A DNA stretch of 64,000 nucleotides from Dyella_B jejuensis (GCF_044904675.1 NZ_JADIKJ010000002.1:124001-188000); one strand, 5' to 3'; numbered from the stretch's first letter, positions 35,853 through 44,838 are shown. Program-made: numbers and translations. Notes: generated by a model not told the origin, from the sequence alone.

Positions 35853-36020
35853 TCAGAAGTCGATACAGCGCCCGTTCTTTTCCCAATCGCCATAGCGGGT
35901 AGGATCCGGTGCCGGCCGACCGCCGGGTTCCTGCTCCTGCCTGGAAGGAACAGGCGTCACAACGTGTTCCGTCTTCGCGGGTTCGGGAGGTACGGCGGGC
36001 TTGGAGGACGTATCGGGCAT
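35853..36020 (-). CDS. Succinate dehydrogenase assembly factor 4 (DUF1674)
   Basis: 55 aa. Seen: an extended Pro/Glu-rich first part and the family signature GGRPAPDPTRYGDWEKNGRC ending IDF at the C-terminus. SdhAF4 homologues bind flavinylated SdhA before it joins SdhB. It lies just upstream of sdhCDAB on the same strand, which supports the call although the protein is tiny. ATG at 36020. Confidence 0.88.
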   Translation of the reverse strand: MPDTSSKPAVPPEPAKTEHVVTPVPSRQEQEPGGRPAPDPTRYGDWEKNGRCIDF

Positions 36021-36147
36021 GGTTCGTATCGCCAAAAGCGTAATACTTGCGGCATAGCGGCACAACCGGTTGACGAGCGGCACCAAGCGATGCAGGCATC
36101 CGGTTACCGCCTTGCACCATGCTCCTGTCGCCCCCACTCCTAGGCGC

Positions 36148-36951
36148 ATGCCGATATCCCATAGCGCCCAAGCACTATTTATCGAAGGCCCGGATGCGGT
36201 TGCTTTCGCACACAGCCAGTTCACGAGTCAGGTCACCGGCCTGCCGACCGGGCAATGGCAATTCAGCAGCTGGCTGGACGCACAGGGCCGCGTGCGCAAC
36301 CTGTTCCACCTCGCACGGCTTGGCGAAGAGCGACTGCTGCTGATACTGCGTGGCGGTGATGCAGACACGTTCGTCGCTGCGCTGGGCCGGTTCGTGTTCC
36401 GCGCGCGCGTCAAGCTGAGCCATGCAGGTATGGCACAGCTCGCACAGGGTCCGGCACTACCGATGTCCATCGTCGACGCCGATACCGATGTCGTTCGACT
36501 CGGTTGTGGCTCGCATTCATTGCTGTTCGGCAACGACCTTGCCGCGAATGATATCTGGCAACACGAACAACTTCGCGAAGGCTGGCCATGGCTGCCTACC
36601 GACAGGTTGAACGAATTGACTCCACCTTCGTTGTCGTTGCATCGCCTCGGTGCGATCGCGCTCGACAAAGGTTGTTACCCGGGTCAAGAGATTGTCGCGC
36701 GACTGCATTATCGCGGCGGAAACAAACGGCACCTATGTCATGTCCTATTGTCCGCCGTTGTCGCCAGCGGCACGGAACTACGTCGCAGTGATCGCGAATT
36801 TGTACGATTACTGCTCGTCGTGGCGCGTGATGAATGCGTCGAAGCACTCGCCGTTATCGCGGATGATGTAAGCAACAACCTTGCGCAAGGCACGGAAAAC
36901 ACTAGTGATGAAGGCATCGTCGTGCAACTTGTGAACAGCTGGCCGGATTAA
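36148..36951 (+). CDS. ygfZ: Folate-binding YgfZ/GcvT-like Fe-S maintenance protein
   Basis: 267 aa. YgfZ helps keep certain [4Fe-4S] enzymes active using folate. Seen: N-terminal QALFIEGPDAVAFAHSQFTS, the diagnostic Cys motif LDKGCYPGQEIVARLHYRGG near residue 172, and a short C-terminal barrel part. Start ATG at 36148 (MPISHSAQ). It is divergent from the SdhAF4 gene (127 bp between) and is shorter than E. coli YgfZ (326 aa). Confidence 0.92.
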   Translation: MPISHSAQALFIEGPDAVAFAHSQFTSQVTGLPTGQWQFSSWLDAQGRVRNLFHLARLGEERLLLILRGGDADTFVAALGRFVFRARVKLSHAGMAQLAQGPALPMSIVDADTDVVRLGCGSHSLLFGNDLAANDIWQHEQLREGWPWLPTDRLNELTPPSLSLHRLGAIALDKGCYPGQEIVARLHYRGGNKRHLCHVLLSAVVASGTELRRSDREFVRLLLVVARDECVEALAVIADDVSNNLAQGTENTSDEGIVVQLVNSWPD

Positions 36952-37364
36952 CGCATGTGTGAGCCACACGTGAATCCACCTTGTCAGGCACTTGCAAAGA
37001 CAAGCAAGCCCCACTAGATTCCGCCAAACTTTTCAGGCATCCAATAGCCCACCGGGTGCCTACATACGCGACGAACCGGAGGGGTCCGGATCGGCGCGAC
37101 CCGGCAGAAAGTCTGCCGGAGGACAATTCGCCGTATGCGCGAACGCTGCACAGATGGGCCTTTTGCCCGCAGCGTCACAGCCAGATCAACGCCGATCGAC
37201 ATCGGACATGTCGATCGATACCGCCACGTTGTCGTGGCCAACCGACTTACGCCACAAGTTTCGGCGTGAGCGATATCCAGGTGGAACGGTCTGCCCGCCC
37301 GTCCACCGCAACGGCGTCAAGGCATGCATGTGGTGCTTTGGCGTACAGCAAGCTGGAGGCAGGT
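36952..37364. other. 413-bp spacer without a recognisable gene
   Basis: Long open frames run through it on the plus strand but have no ribosome site, no family similarity and atypical residue make-up. It should contain the promoter of the SleB-like gene. I see no repeat or terminator. Confidence 0.5.
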
Positions 37365-37799
37365 ATGAAACTTTCCATGTTGTTGTGGCTGATGTCCGTC
37401 CTGCCCCAACCGCTCGCAGACCAGACCTGTCTGGCGACCACCGTTTACCTGGAGGCACGCAGCCAGTCGACGGTCGGCCAGATGGCAGTGGCGGAAGTCG
37501 CCATGCGTCGACGCGAACGCGGCCAATGGGGCGATACGGTGTGCGATGTAGTGAAATCGCCGCATCAATTTGCGCTCTCCACCACCCCGCTCACTCAGGA
37601 AATCGACAACCTCGTAGCGTTCCAAAAGGCCTGGGATATTGCCGGCAAGTCGATCAGCAACTGGGGCCTTCCCGCGGACGAACGTCGCTTCTTCGTTCCG
37701 CACGCGGATCATTTCGCCACCGTGTCGGTCGCACCCGCATGGTCGCGCAATCACAGCGCCATCACTATCGGCGACCACAAGTTCTACTCAATCAACTGA
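37365..37799 (+). CDS. SleB-like cell wall hydrolase
   Basis: 144 aa. Seen: signal peptide MKLSMLLWLMSVLPQPLADQ, then the Hydrolase_2 (SleB) core with TTVYLEARSQSTVGQMAVAE carrying the probable catalytic Glu, KSPHQFAL, and the C-terminal FFVPHADHF/HKFYSIN part. It probably cleaves peptidoglycan in the periplasm. GGAGG lies 5 nt before the ATG. Monocistronic, with a strong terminator just after. Confidence 0.88.
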   Translation: MKLSMLLWLMSVLPQPLADQTCLATTVYLEARSQSTVGQMAVAEVAMRRRERGQWGDTVCDVVKSPHQFALSTTPLTQEIDNLVAFQKAWDIAGKSISNWGLPADERRFFVPHADHFATVSVAPAWSRNHSAITIGDHKFYSIN

Positions 37800-37822
37800 T
37801 ACGCGAAAAATTTCGATGTAAT

Positions 37823-37856
37823 AAAAAGCCCTCTTGCGAGGGCTTTTTATTTTTTT
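37823..37856 (+). terminator. Intrinsic terminator after the SleB-like gene
   Basis: AAAAAGCCCTC and GAGGGCTTTTT form an 11-bp stem with TTGC loop, then ATTTTTTT. The A-run on the left makes it bidirectional. Confidence 0.92.
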
Positions 37857-37880
37857 AAAATTGGACGTCCAGACGTCCAA
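37857..37880 (-). terminator. Palindromic terminator after the glycine-zipper gene
   Basis: TTGGACGTC and GACGTCCAA form a perfect 9-bp stem with a 2-nt centre, followed on the minus strand by TTTT and an A/T-rich tract. It stands back-to-back with the plus-strand terminator. Confidence 0.7.
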
Positions 37881-37895
37881 ATCATAGCGTTCGAC

Positions 37896-38369
37896 TCAGC
37901 GTGGATAGACCAGGTTGTTATTGATCACCACGTAATCGCCCGGCCGCACGCCCGGATCGGGAATCTGCGTGACCGTTGCATACTGACCGTTATCGAGGCG
38001 AATCACGATCTGCCATGCCGGCACTGTGCCGCCCGGCTGGCTGTTGCGGGCACCGACCTGGTTACCTACCGCGCCACCCACTACCGCACCGCCCACGATC
38101 GCCGCGGTATTGCCGCGACCATGGCCGATGGTGCTGCCAAGCAGGCCGCCAGCTACCGCGCCGATTACCGTACCGATGCCGCTATTGTTGGTCCCCTGCT
38201 GCTGCACATAAACCTGCTGCACTTGTTGCACCACGCCGCAACTCTGGCAGCCGCGATAGCCATAGGTTGTCTGGCCCCGGTAAACCGGTTGGGTTTCGCA
38301 TCCGGACAGGGCCGCCATGCCTACCAGCAACGCCGCTATCACGACGAACTTGCTTGACTTGATTTTCAC
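37896..38369 (-). CDS. Glycine-zipper 2TM lipoprotein (SlyB/17-kDa antigen type)
   Basis: 157 aa from the GTG at 38369, which has a perfect AGGAGG 5 nt upstream. Seen: lipoprotein signal with lipobox ALSGC, a Gln/Tyr-rich linker, and Gly-zipper helices IGAVAGGLLGSTIGHGRG and VGGAVVGGAVGNQVG (Rick_17kDa_Anti), then a small SH3-like end. Likely an outer-membrane lipoprotein affecting envelope integrity. Confidence 0.88.
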   Translation of the reverse strand: MKIKSSKFVVIAALLVGMAALSGCETQPVYRGQTTYGYRGCQSCGVVQQVQQVYVQQQGTNNSGIGTVIGAVAGGLLGSTIGHGRGNTAAIVGGAVVGGAVGNQVGARNSQPGGTVPAWQIVIRLDNGQYATVTQIPDPGVRPGDYVVINNNLVYPR

Positions 38370-38819
38370 GACAACCTCCTTGATGAATCGGTTATTGCGC
38401 ACCGGAGGCGACACTGCCGCCCTGCTCCACCCTGACGCGATTGCCTGGACTAAATCCATGCGGGTGGTGCGTGTCGCACCGTTGTAGATACGGACCACGT
38501 CATGGCTGAAGATATTACTGCCTGTATTCTCAACGGCGTTGCAACGGCGATTCTTTCGATTGCAGCTTGTTCCGCTTCGCCCAGTTGCCGATTGCTGGCG
38601 CCCCGGCCAGTTGCCTTGGCAACATCGGACCTGCGCTCAAGCTATTGACTTGGCCATCCGCTCATCCCGAACCTCGGGCGTTGAAGACAATCACGACACA
38701 TAAACCATGCACCGCGATATTTTACGCAAATGCATTGAAACGCCCGGAGCCCGAAGAGTGGACGGGACCGATTTCAAACCCGCACGAGCCCGCAAGCCCA
38801 TGGGGAATGGCGTGCATCC
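38370..38819. other. 450-bp spacer without a gene, holding divergent promoters
   Basis: Between the glycine-zipper gene (minus) and tatD (plus). Open frames here lack ribosome sites and family similarity. Apart from the AGGAGG at 38375 I see no clear element. Confidence 0.5.
38375..38380 (-). promoter_or_regulatory. Consensus Shine-Dalgarno AGGAGG deciding a GTG start
   Basis: AGGAGG exactly 5 nt before GTG 38369; a longer frame continues upstream but has no such site. Confidence 0.75.
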
Positions 38820-39581
38820 ATGACTATTACCGACAGCCATGTCCACCTGGACGATGCGCGCTTCGACACCGATCGCGATGCCGTCATCGAGCGTGCTCGC
38901 GCAGCCGGCGTAGCCTGGCAGGTTATCCCCGGAACCTGCGCCGCAAGCTGGCCGCACATCCGCGCGCTGTGTCAGCCTGGCAGCGGGCTTTTTCCGGCCT
39001 ATGGCATGCACCCACTATTCATGGACAGACATCACCAGGATGACATTTCCACGCTATCGCATTGGCTGAAGACCCATCGCCCGCTGGCAGTCGGCGAAAT
39101 CGGCCTGGACTTCTACGAAGGAAGCCACGATCCGGAAGGCCAACGCACCTATTTCAAGCAGCAATTGAAGCTAGCCCGCGAATTCGACTTGCCGGTTATC
39201 GTGCATGCACGCGCTGCCATGGATGAAGTCACTTCGATACTGCGGCGTACCGGAAACCTGCGTGGCGTCGTGCATAGCTTTTCCGGAAGCCAGCAGCAAG
39301 CCGAGCAATTGTGGAAGATTGGCTTTCATCTGGGCATCGGCGGACCGGTCACCTATCAGCGTGCGCAGCGCCTGCGTCGTATCGTCACCAGCATGCCGAT
39401 CGAACACCTGCTGCTGGAGAGCGATGCTCCGGACCAGCCGGGCGCAAGCCATCGCGGCGAACGCAACGAGCCGGCACATATCCGGGACGTCTTGCACTGC
39501 ATCGCCACTCTGCGCGGCGAAGACGCGGATGCGATCGCCAGCGCCACCACCACCAACGCGCAACGCCTCTTCGGCTTCTGA
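38820..39581 (+). CDS. tatD: TatD-family metal-dependent DNase
   Basis: 253 aa TIM-barrel hydrolase. Seen: metal motif DSHVHLDDARFD at the N-terminus, AVGEIGLDFY, LPVIVHARAA, GVVHSFSGS and LLLESDAPDQPG, the full set of metal ligands of the family. TatD nucleases act on DNA ends; the exact paralogue (TatD, YcfH or YjjV) is not certain, though the LDFYE and SDAPD forms favour YjjV-like. Confidence 0.88.
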   Translation: MTITDSHVHLDDARFDTDRDAVIERARAAGVAWQVIPGTCAASWPHIRALCQPGSGLFPAYGMHPLFMDRHHQDDISTLSHWLKTHRPLAVGEIGLDFYEGSHDPEGQRTYFKQQLKLAREFDLPVIVHARAAMDEVTSILRRTGNLRGVVHSFSGSQQQAEQLWKIGFHLGIGGPVTYQRAQRLRRIVTSMPIEHLLLESDAPDQPGASHRGERNEPAHIRDVLHCIATLRGEDADAIASATTTNAQRLFGF

Positions 39582-39640
39582 CCACCAGCCAGGCACCACG
39601 TCGGCACTTGCAAACCGACGCGCAGGCGGCGCATTATTTA

Positions 39641-39668
39641 TTCCATCAGTGAAATATGCACCGATGAA
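39641..39668 (+). promoter_or_regulatory. Candidate operator of the MarR-type regulator
   Basis: CATCAGTG and CACCGATG are inverted arms (7 of 8 pairs; 9 of 11 if extended to TTC/AAA) with a 7-nt A/T-rich spacer, ending at the marR start codon. MarR-family dimers bind such sites and repress their own operon. Not tested. Confidence 0.5.
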
Positions 39669-40193
39669 ATGTCCCTGCTCGACCAAATAAAATGCCTGGA
39701 CGAAGGCATCGCCGGCGTGCGCAAGGTGATTCCGGAAATGCCGGAAGACGCGGCGCTGTGCCGCGTGCTGCTGTTGCTTAGCGAGCGCATGCAGGCGGAG
39801 TTTGAGTACAAGCTCAAGCCTTACAAGCTTAACGACAGCGAGTTCCGCACCCTGATCACCCTGTTCTCGCGTCCGGACGGCAGTTCCACCCCGGGCGAGC
39901 TGTGCGTCTTTACTTCGCAGGGCGCCACCAACATGACGCGCATTGCCAATGCACTGGTCAAGCGCGGGCTGATCACGCGCGGACCCGGCGCCGAAGACCG
40001 GCGCCAGGTTGTCATGCAGATCACGGCGGCGGGGCGCCGCTTCGTGCAAAAAATGCTGCCAGGCATGTTTCCCCGCCTGAAGCTGATCTTTAGCGGCTTC
40101 AGCGACACAGAACGCCGCAGCTTGAGCCGACTGCTGCGCAAGCTCGCCCATAACCTCAGTCAACTCGAACACGAAGCGGGTGATCCGCCATGA
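39669..40193 (+). CDS. MarR/EmrR-family transcriptional regulator
   Basis: 174 aa winged-helix repressor. Seen: LNDSEFRTLITLFSRPDGSS, recognition part TSQGATNMTRIANALVKRGL and the wing RGPGAEDRRQVVMQITAAG. It starts an operon with an outer-membrane factor, EmrA and EmrB, the layout of emrRCAB in Stenotrophomonas, and most likely represses it until a hydrophobic drug binds. Its stop overlaps the next gene (ATGA). Confidence 0.92.
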   Translation: MSLLDQIKCLDEGIAGVRKVIPEMPEDAALCRVLLLLSERMQAEFEYKLKPYKLNDSEFRTLITLFSRPDGSSTPGELCVFTSQGATNMTRIANALVKRGLITRGPGAEDRRQVVMQITAAGRRFVQKMLPGMFPRLKLIFSGFSDTERRSLSRLLRKLAHNLSQLEHEAGDPP

Positions 40194-41749
40194 ACGTCGT
40201 TGCGTCTCCCTCCCATCCGCGGCTTCGTCCCCTCGCCTTGGCGATGCTATTGGCGACGACACTGGCCGGCTGCGTCATTCCAGCCAAATTGGCGCATCCT
40301 GCGCTGCGCGATGACGTTCCCCTGGCCGGACTGCCAACCACCCAGCACGCGGGCTGGCCGGATGCCGAATGGTGGCGCGCTTACAACGATCCGCAACTGG
40401 ACCAGTTGATCGCGCTGGCCATGAAACAATCGCCAGATCTTGCGCAGGCCCATTCGCGCGTGCAGACCGCCGAACAATCAGTGCGCGTTGCCGCCGCCCA
40501 GGCCGGCCTGAACATCAACGGCAATGCGCAAGTGACGCGCCAGCGCATGAGCGACCACGGCCTGTTTCCGCCCGCCCTGCTGGGCTTCGATTGGTACGAC
40601 CAGGCTGATCTAGGCGTGCAGATCGAATACGACTTCGATTGGTGGGGCAAGAAGCGCGAATCGATCGAAGCCGCGCTGGACCAGGCCCATGCAGCCGAGG
40701 CACAACGCAGCGCCGCGGCGCTGAGTATTCAAAATGCCGTGGCCGACACTTATTTCGGCTGGCTGGCCGACGAGAACAGGCTGGCTTTGGCCAGACAGTC
40801 CGTGGCGATTCAAGAGCACCTGTTGCAGATCGCCCAATTGCGCGTGCGCCAGGGCGTGGATCTTCCCGATACGGTGCAGCAGGCGCGCGCGCAGCTAGCT
40901 GCCGCGCAGCAGATGCAGGTAACGCTGGAAGGATCGGTCGAGCTGCGCAAGGTCGTCTTGGCGGCACTGGCAAACGTGTCGCCCGCCGACCTGCCGTCCT
41001 TGCACCCGCAAGCGCTGCCGCAGGTCGAGAGCGCGCTGCCGGAAGATGCACGCCTGGATTTGATCGCTCGTCGCCCCGATATCGCCGCCAGCCGCTGGCA
41101 GGTCGAGGCGGCGCTGAAGCAGACCGATGTGGCGCGTGCGCAATATTTTCCCGACGTCAGCATCAACGCGATGGCCGGATTGTCCAGCACCAACCAGGGC
41201 GCACCGCATATTCCCGGGCTCATAGCCGGCAGCACTGGCGAACTTGCAAATCTATTCGACGCCGGCAGCCGTGTCTTTGGCATCACCCCTGCCGTACATC
41301 TGCCGATCTTCGAAGGCGGCCGGCTGAAGGCGAATTACGGCGCAAGTCGGGCGCAACTCGATGCCGCCATCGCCCAATACGATCTGACCGTGCGGGATGC
41401 CGCGCGCGATGTCGCCACGCAGGCGGTAACCGCGCAACAAATAGCCGCCCGCCGTGTAAAACAGGAGGCGCAGACCCAGGCCGACGAGGCATTGGTGACC
41501 ACGACGCGCGCGCGCGTGGCGCATGGTACGCAGGATGTTCGCCAGAGCCTGGCCGCCGAAGCGCAGTTGTTGCAACAACGCGACCAGGTACTCAGCCTGC
41601 ATGCGCAGGCGCTGAGCACTGATCTGGCGCTGATCAAGGCACTGGGCGGCGGCTATCGCTCCACTCCCGGCCACGCATCGCATGCCGGCTCTTCTCCCAT
41701 CGCATCCACCTCCCAATCCGCCGGAGCCCCCGCCCATGAGCGCTTCTGA
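40190..41749 (+). CDS. Outer-membrane efflux lipoprotein (OprM/NodT family)
   Basis: 519 aa. Seen: lipoprotein signal with lipobox LAGC (Cys near residue 28), the NodT-family start WWRAYNDPQLDQLIALAMKQ, two TolC-like repeats with long helices, and LIARRPDIAASRWQVEAA between them. It forms the outer-membrane exit duct for the EmrAB pump downstream. The Pro/Ser-rich C-terminal end overlaps the emrA start by 14 bp. Confidence 0.93.
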   Translation: MNVVASPSHPRLRPLALAMLLATTLAGCVIPAKLAHPALRDDVPLAGLPTTQHAGWPDAEWWRAYNDPQLDQLIALAMKQSPDLAQAHSRVQTAEQSVRVAAAQAGLNINGNAQVTRQRMSDHGLFPPALLGFDWYDQADLGVQIEYDFDWWGKKRESIEAALDQAHAAEAQRSAAALSIQNAVADTYFGWLADENRLALARQSVAIQEHLLQIAQLRVRQGVDLPDTVQQARAQLAAAQQMQVTLEGSVELRKVVLAALANVSPADLPSLHPQALPQVESALPEDARLDLIARRPDIAASRWQVEAALKQTDVARAQYFPDVSINAMAGLSSTNQGAPHIPGLIAGSTGELANLFDAGSRVFGITPAVHLPIFEGGRLKANYGASRAQLDAAIAQYDLTVRDAARDVATQAVTAQQIAARRVKQEAQTQADEALVTTTRARVAHGTQDVRQSLAAEAQLLQQRDQVLSLHAQALSTDLALIKALGGGYRSTPGHASHAGSSPIASTSQSAGAPAHERF

Positions 41750-42941
41750 GTCCGCTATCCCCAAGGACGCCAACGATAGCGGCCTTGCCGCGAAAGATCC
41801 CGCCAAGCGCAGTCGCGCACTGCTGATTGTCGGCGCGGTGTTCGTGCTTGCCGCGCTGATCTGGTTCCTGCTTTGGTTCTTTATATTCTCCACTCGCGAA
41901 AACACCGATAACGCATACATCGGCGGCAATCAGGTTGCGCTGTCCTCGCAAGTCGCCGGCACGGTCGTGGCGATCCTCACCGACGACACCCAACATGTGG
42001 AAGCCGGCCAGGTGTTGGTGAAGCTGGACGGTACCGATGCCGACGTGCGCCTGCGCCAGGCCGGCAGCGCGCTGGCCGAAGCGGTACGCCAGGTACGCCA
42101 GCAGACTGAAACGGCAAGCAGCGCCGACGCGACCATTGCTGCGCGCGAAGTCGACCTGCGCAAGGCCCAGGCCGATCTCAAGCGTCACCTGCCGCTGCTT
42201 GCGGCGCAGGCGGAGTCACCTGAAATCGTGCAGCACATGCGCGACAGCGTGGCGCAGGCGCAGGCCGCACTGGACACCGCCAAAGCCCAAGCCAAGGCCT
42301 CGCGCGCTTCCATCGATGGGGTCGATATCGCGGACAATCCCTCGGTACTGCAGGCGCGCGCGAACTTCCGCGCCGCCTGGGTCGCCGCGCAGCGCAATAC
42401 TATCGTCGCGCCCGTTACCGGCTATGTCGCGCAGCGCAGCGTGCAGCTGGGCGCAAGCATCACGCCCGGCCAGCAGTTGATGACGATCGTGCCGCTGCAT
42501 AACTTGTGGATCGATGCCAACTTCAAGGAAAACCAGTTGCGCCATATCCGCATCGGCCAACCGGTAAAGATCACTACCGATCTTTACGGCGGCGGCGTGG
42601 ACTACCACGGCAAGGTCATCGGCCTGGGCGCCGGAACCGGCAGCGTGTTCTCGTTGCTGCCGGCGCAAAACGCCACCGGCAACTGGATCAAGGTGGTGCA
42701 GCGCGTGCCGGTACGCATCGCGCTGGACAACGGCGAACTCGACAAGCATCCGCTGCGCGTGGGCCTGTCCGCCGACGTGACCGTGGACATTTCCAATGAC
42801 CGGGGCCCGGTGCTTGCCGCGACCGCGCAACAACCGGCCGCGGAAACCTCGGTGTACGACCAGGTCGCGGCGCAAGCCGATGCGCAGGCCGAGAAGATCA
42901 TTCGCGCCAATCTCGACAGCGCTGCCCAATCCTCGAACTGA
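41736..42941 (+). CDS. emrA: EmrA-type membrane fusion protein
   Basis: 401 aa periplasmic adaptor. Seen: cytosolic tail, one membrane helix (residues about 27-50), lipoyl halves with STRENTDNAYIGGNQVALSS and SQVAGTVVAILTDDTQHVEA, a long coiled coil, and NTIVAPVTGYVAQRSVQLG. Links EmrB to the outer-membrane lipoprotein. Start ATG 41736 has GGAG upstream. Confidence 0.94.
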   Translation: MSASESAIPKDANDSGLAAKDPAKRSRALLIVGAVFVLAALIWFLLWFFIFSTRENTDNAYIGGNQVALSSQVAGTVVAILTDDTQHVEAGQVLVKLDGTDADVRLRQAGSALAEAVRQVRQQTETASSADATIAAREVDLRKAQADLKRHLPLLAAQAESPEIVQHMRDSVAQAQAALDTAKAQAKASRASIDGVDIADNPSVLQARANFRAAWVAAQRNTIVAPVTGYVAQRSVQLGASITPGQQLMTIVPLHNLWIDANFKENQLRHIRIGQPVKITTDLYGGGVDYHGKVIGLGAGTGSVFSLLPAQNATGNWIKVVQRVPVRIALDNGELDKHPLRVGLSADVTVDISNDRGPVLAATAQQPAAETSVYDQVAAQADAQAEKIIRANLDSAAQSSN

Positions 42942-42962
42942 TGCCCTGCTAGCGAGCCCGCC

Positions 42963-44516
42963 ATGGCCGTCCCACCCGAACAAGCAGCGCCGCTGAAGCC
43001 GTTGCACGGCATGCCGCTGGTATTGCTGACCATCGCGGTTGCGTTCAGCACCTTCATGGAAGTGCTGGACATGACCATCGTCAACGTCGCGGTGCCGCAC
43101 ATCTCCGGCAGCCTTGGCGTGAGCGCCAGCGAAGGCACCTGGACGATCAGTTCCTACTCGCTGGCCAGCGCGATCATGCAGCCGCTTACCGGCTGGATCG
43201 CGCGGCGTTTCGGCGAAGTGCGCACCTTCGTCGTGTCGGTCATGCTGTTTGTGCTGTTTTCCATGCTGTGCGGCATGGCAACCAGCATGCCGATGCTGGT
43301 ATTCAGCCGCCTGATGCAGGGCGCGGGCTCGGGGCCGATGGTAGCGCTGTCGCTGACCTTGCTGTTGTCCAGCTACCCGAAGGAACGGCAAGGCATCGCG
43401 CTGGCGCTATGGGCCATGACCGTGGTGGTCGCGCCGATTTTCGGGCCGATCCTCGGCGGCTGGATCACGGACAACCTGTCCTGGCCGTGGATCTTCTACA
43501 TCAATCTGCCGGTGGGCATCCTTGCCGGCCTTATCACCTGGATGCTGCTGCGCAAACGCGAGACTCGCACCGTCAAGACGCCGATCGACGTGATCGGCCT
43601 GGCATTGCTGGTGGGCGGCGTCGGCTGCCTGCAATTCATGCTCGATAACGGCAACGATCACGATTGGTTCGCCTCGCCGCTGATCCTGACGCTGGGACTG
43701 ATTGCGCTGGTCTGCCTCACCTTCCTGGTGGTGTGGGAAATCCACGCCAAGCACCCGGTGGTGGATCTGGCCCTGTTCAAGCAGCGCAATTTCACGGTGG
43801 GCGTGATCAGCCTGTCGCTGGGCATGTTCGCCTTCTTCGGCATCAACGTGGTGTTCCCGCTGTGGCTGCAAACCACCCTGGGCTACACCGCCACCTGGGC
43901 CGGCCTGGCGAGTGCGCCGGTAGGTGTGCTGGCTTTCCTGCTGTCGCCGATCCTCGGGCGCAACATGCACCGGCTGGATTTGCGCATGGTGGTGACCTTC
44001 GCGTTTGTCGTATTCGCGGTCACTTCGTATTGGTTTTCCACCTTCGACAGCGCAGCATCCTTCGCCACCCTGGTAGTGCCGCGCTTCGTGATGGGTATCG
44101 CCATCCCGTGCTTCTTCATCCCGCTCAACCAGATCTACCTCTCCGGCCTGCCCGCCTCGGAAATCGCCAGCGCGTCGGGGCTCTCCAACTTTTTCCGTAC
44201 CCTGGGCTCCAGCGTCTCCACCGCCGTGACGGTGACCCTCTGGCAACACCGCGGCATCTGGCACCATGCCACCCTCGCCGAATACGTAAGCCCTGGCCAG
44301 CCGGCCGCCACGCATTACCTGCAGCAGCTGGCGCACATGAACTTCAGCCCCACCCAACAGCTGGGCTTCATCGACCAGATCGTGACCCGGGAAGGGCTCA
44401 CCCTGGCCGTGAACGACATCTTTTACCTATGCGCCATCCTGTTCGTGGCGCTGATCCCGGTGCTTTGGTTCTCGCGACCGCCGTTCGGCAGCGCCGGGGG
44501 CGCCATGGGCCACTAG
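42963..44516 (+). CDS. emrB: EmrB-type MFS drug transporter (DHA2)
   Basis: 517 aa, about 14 membrane helices, proton-driven. Seen: FMEVLDMTIVNVAVPHISGS (motif D1), GWIARRFGEVRTF (motif A), and motif C in GPILGGWITDNLSWPWIFYI. Exports hydrophobic drugs with EmrA and the outer-membrane factor. Its TAG stop (44514-44516) lies in the CTAG border of the repeat element that follows. Confidence 0.95.
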   Translation: MAVPPEQAAPLKPLHGMPLVLLTIAVAFSTFMEVLDMTIVNVAVPHISGSLGVSASEGTWTISSYSLASAIMQPLTGWIARRFGEVRTFVVSVMLFVLFSMLCGMATSMPMLVFSRLMQGAGSGPMVALSLTLLLSSYPKERQGIALALWAMTVVVAPIFGPILGGWITDNLSWPWIFYINLPVGILAGLITWMLLRKRETRTVKTPIDVIGLALLVGGVGCLQFMLDNGNDHDWFASPLILTLGLIALVCLTFLVVWEIHAKHPVVDLALFKQRNFTVGVISLSLGMFAFFGINVVFPLWLQTTLGYTATWAGLASAPVGVLAFLLSPILGRNMHRLDLRMVVTFAFVVFAVTSYWFSTFDSAASFATLVVPRFVMGIAIPCFFIPLNQIYLSGLPASEIASASGLSNFFRTLGSSVSTAVTVTLWQHRGIWHHATLAEYVSPGQPAATHYLQQLAHMNFSPTQQLGFIDQIVTREGLTLAVNDIFYLCAILFVALIPVLWFSRPPFGSAGGAMGH

Positions 44517-44837
44517 GGATGTTCTGATCAATGCTACGTAGGCGTCACCAGCTCTGTCTGTTCGCAGACCATAGGTTCGTCGGCGCACGCGGAGAGGGTA
44601 CATGGATGTACCCGGCTTTGAGGAGCGAGGAAAGCAGACTGGCCGTCTGTCGAGACGACGGGCCGCAGGGATGCGGACAGACAGAGCTGGCCCCAACATG
44701 TTGAATTTAAAGCGATGGGGTGATGTCCAGAAGGCTCGCAGAGTGCGCCGCGCGGCTTGGCAAGACGGCCAGTCTTCCCGGCGCCGCACAACACACTCTG
44801 CGAGCCTTCTGGTCATCATGCCGCCTGCGTAGCATTG
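44513..44837 (+). mobile_element. Structured MITE-like repeat, copy A (left part, one module)
   Basis: Begins CTAGGGATG with the left inverted end (to about 44544), then CCAGCTCTGTCTGTTCGC and its partner GCGGACAGACAGAGCTGG, one hairpin module (44596-44613), a CCCCA/TGGGG pair, the 19-bp arms CCAGAAGGCTCGCAGAGTG and their complement, and most of the right end, cut by N at 44838. No transposase. It carries only one hairpin module where copy B has two. Confidence 0.85.
44596..44613. repeat. GGGTACAT/ATGTACCC hairpin in copy A
   Basis: 8-bp perfect stem around a GG centre, followed by CCGGCTTTGAGGAGCGAGGA. The same module occurs at 59732 and, in a covarying form, at 59812. Confidence 0.8.
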
Positions 44838-44838
44838 N
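44838..44838. other. N: assembly join inside repeat
   Basis: One unknown base joins the right end of one repeat copy (GTAGCATTG) to the middle of another (TGCACTCGG). The two sides do not form a natural single copy, so length and content at this point are uncertain. Confidence 0.85.

Noticed and set aside
36148..36951. YgfZ as a truncated pseudogene
   Set aside because: The Cys motif and a short C-terminal barrel part are present; the short length looks natural for the lineage.
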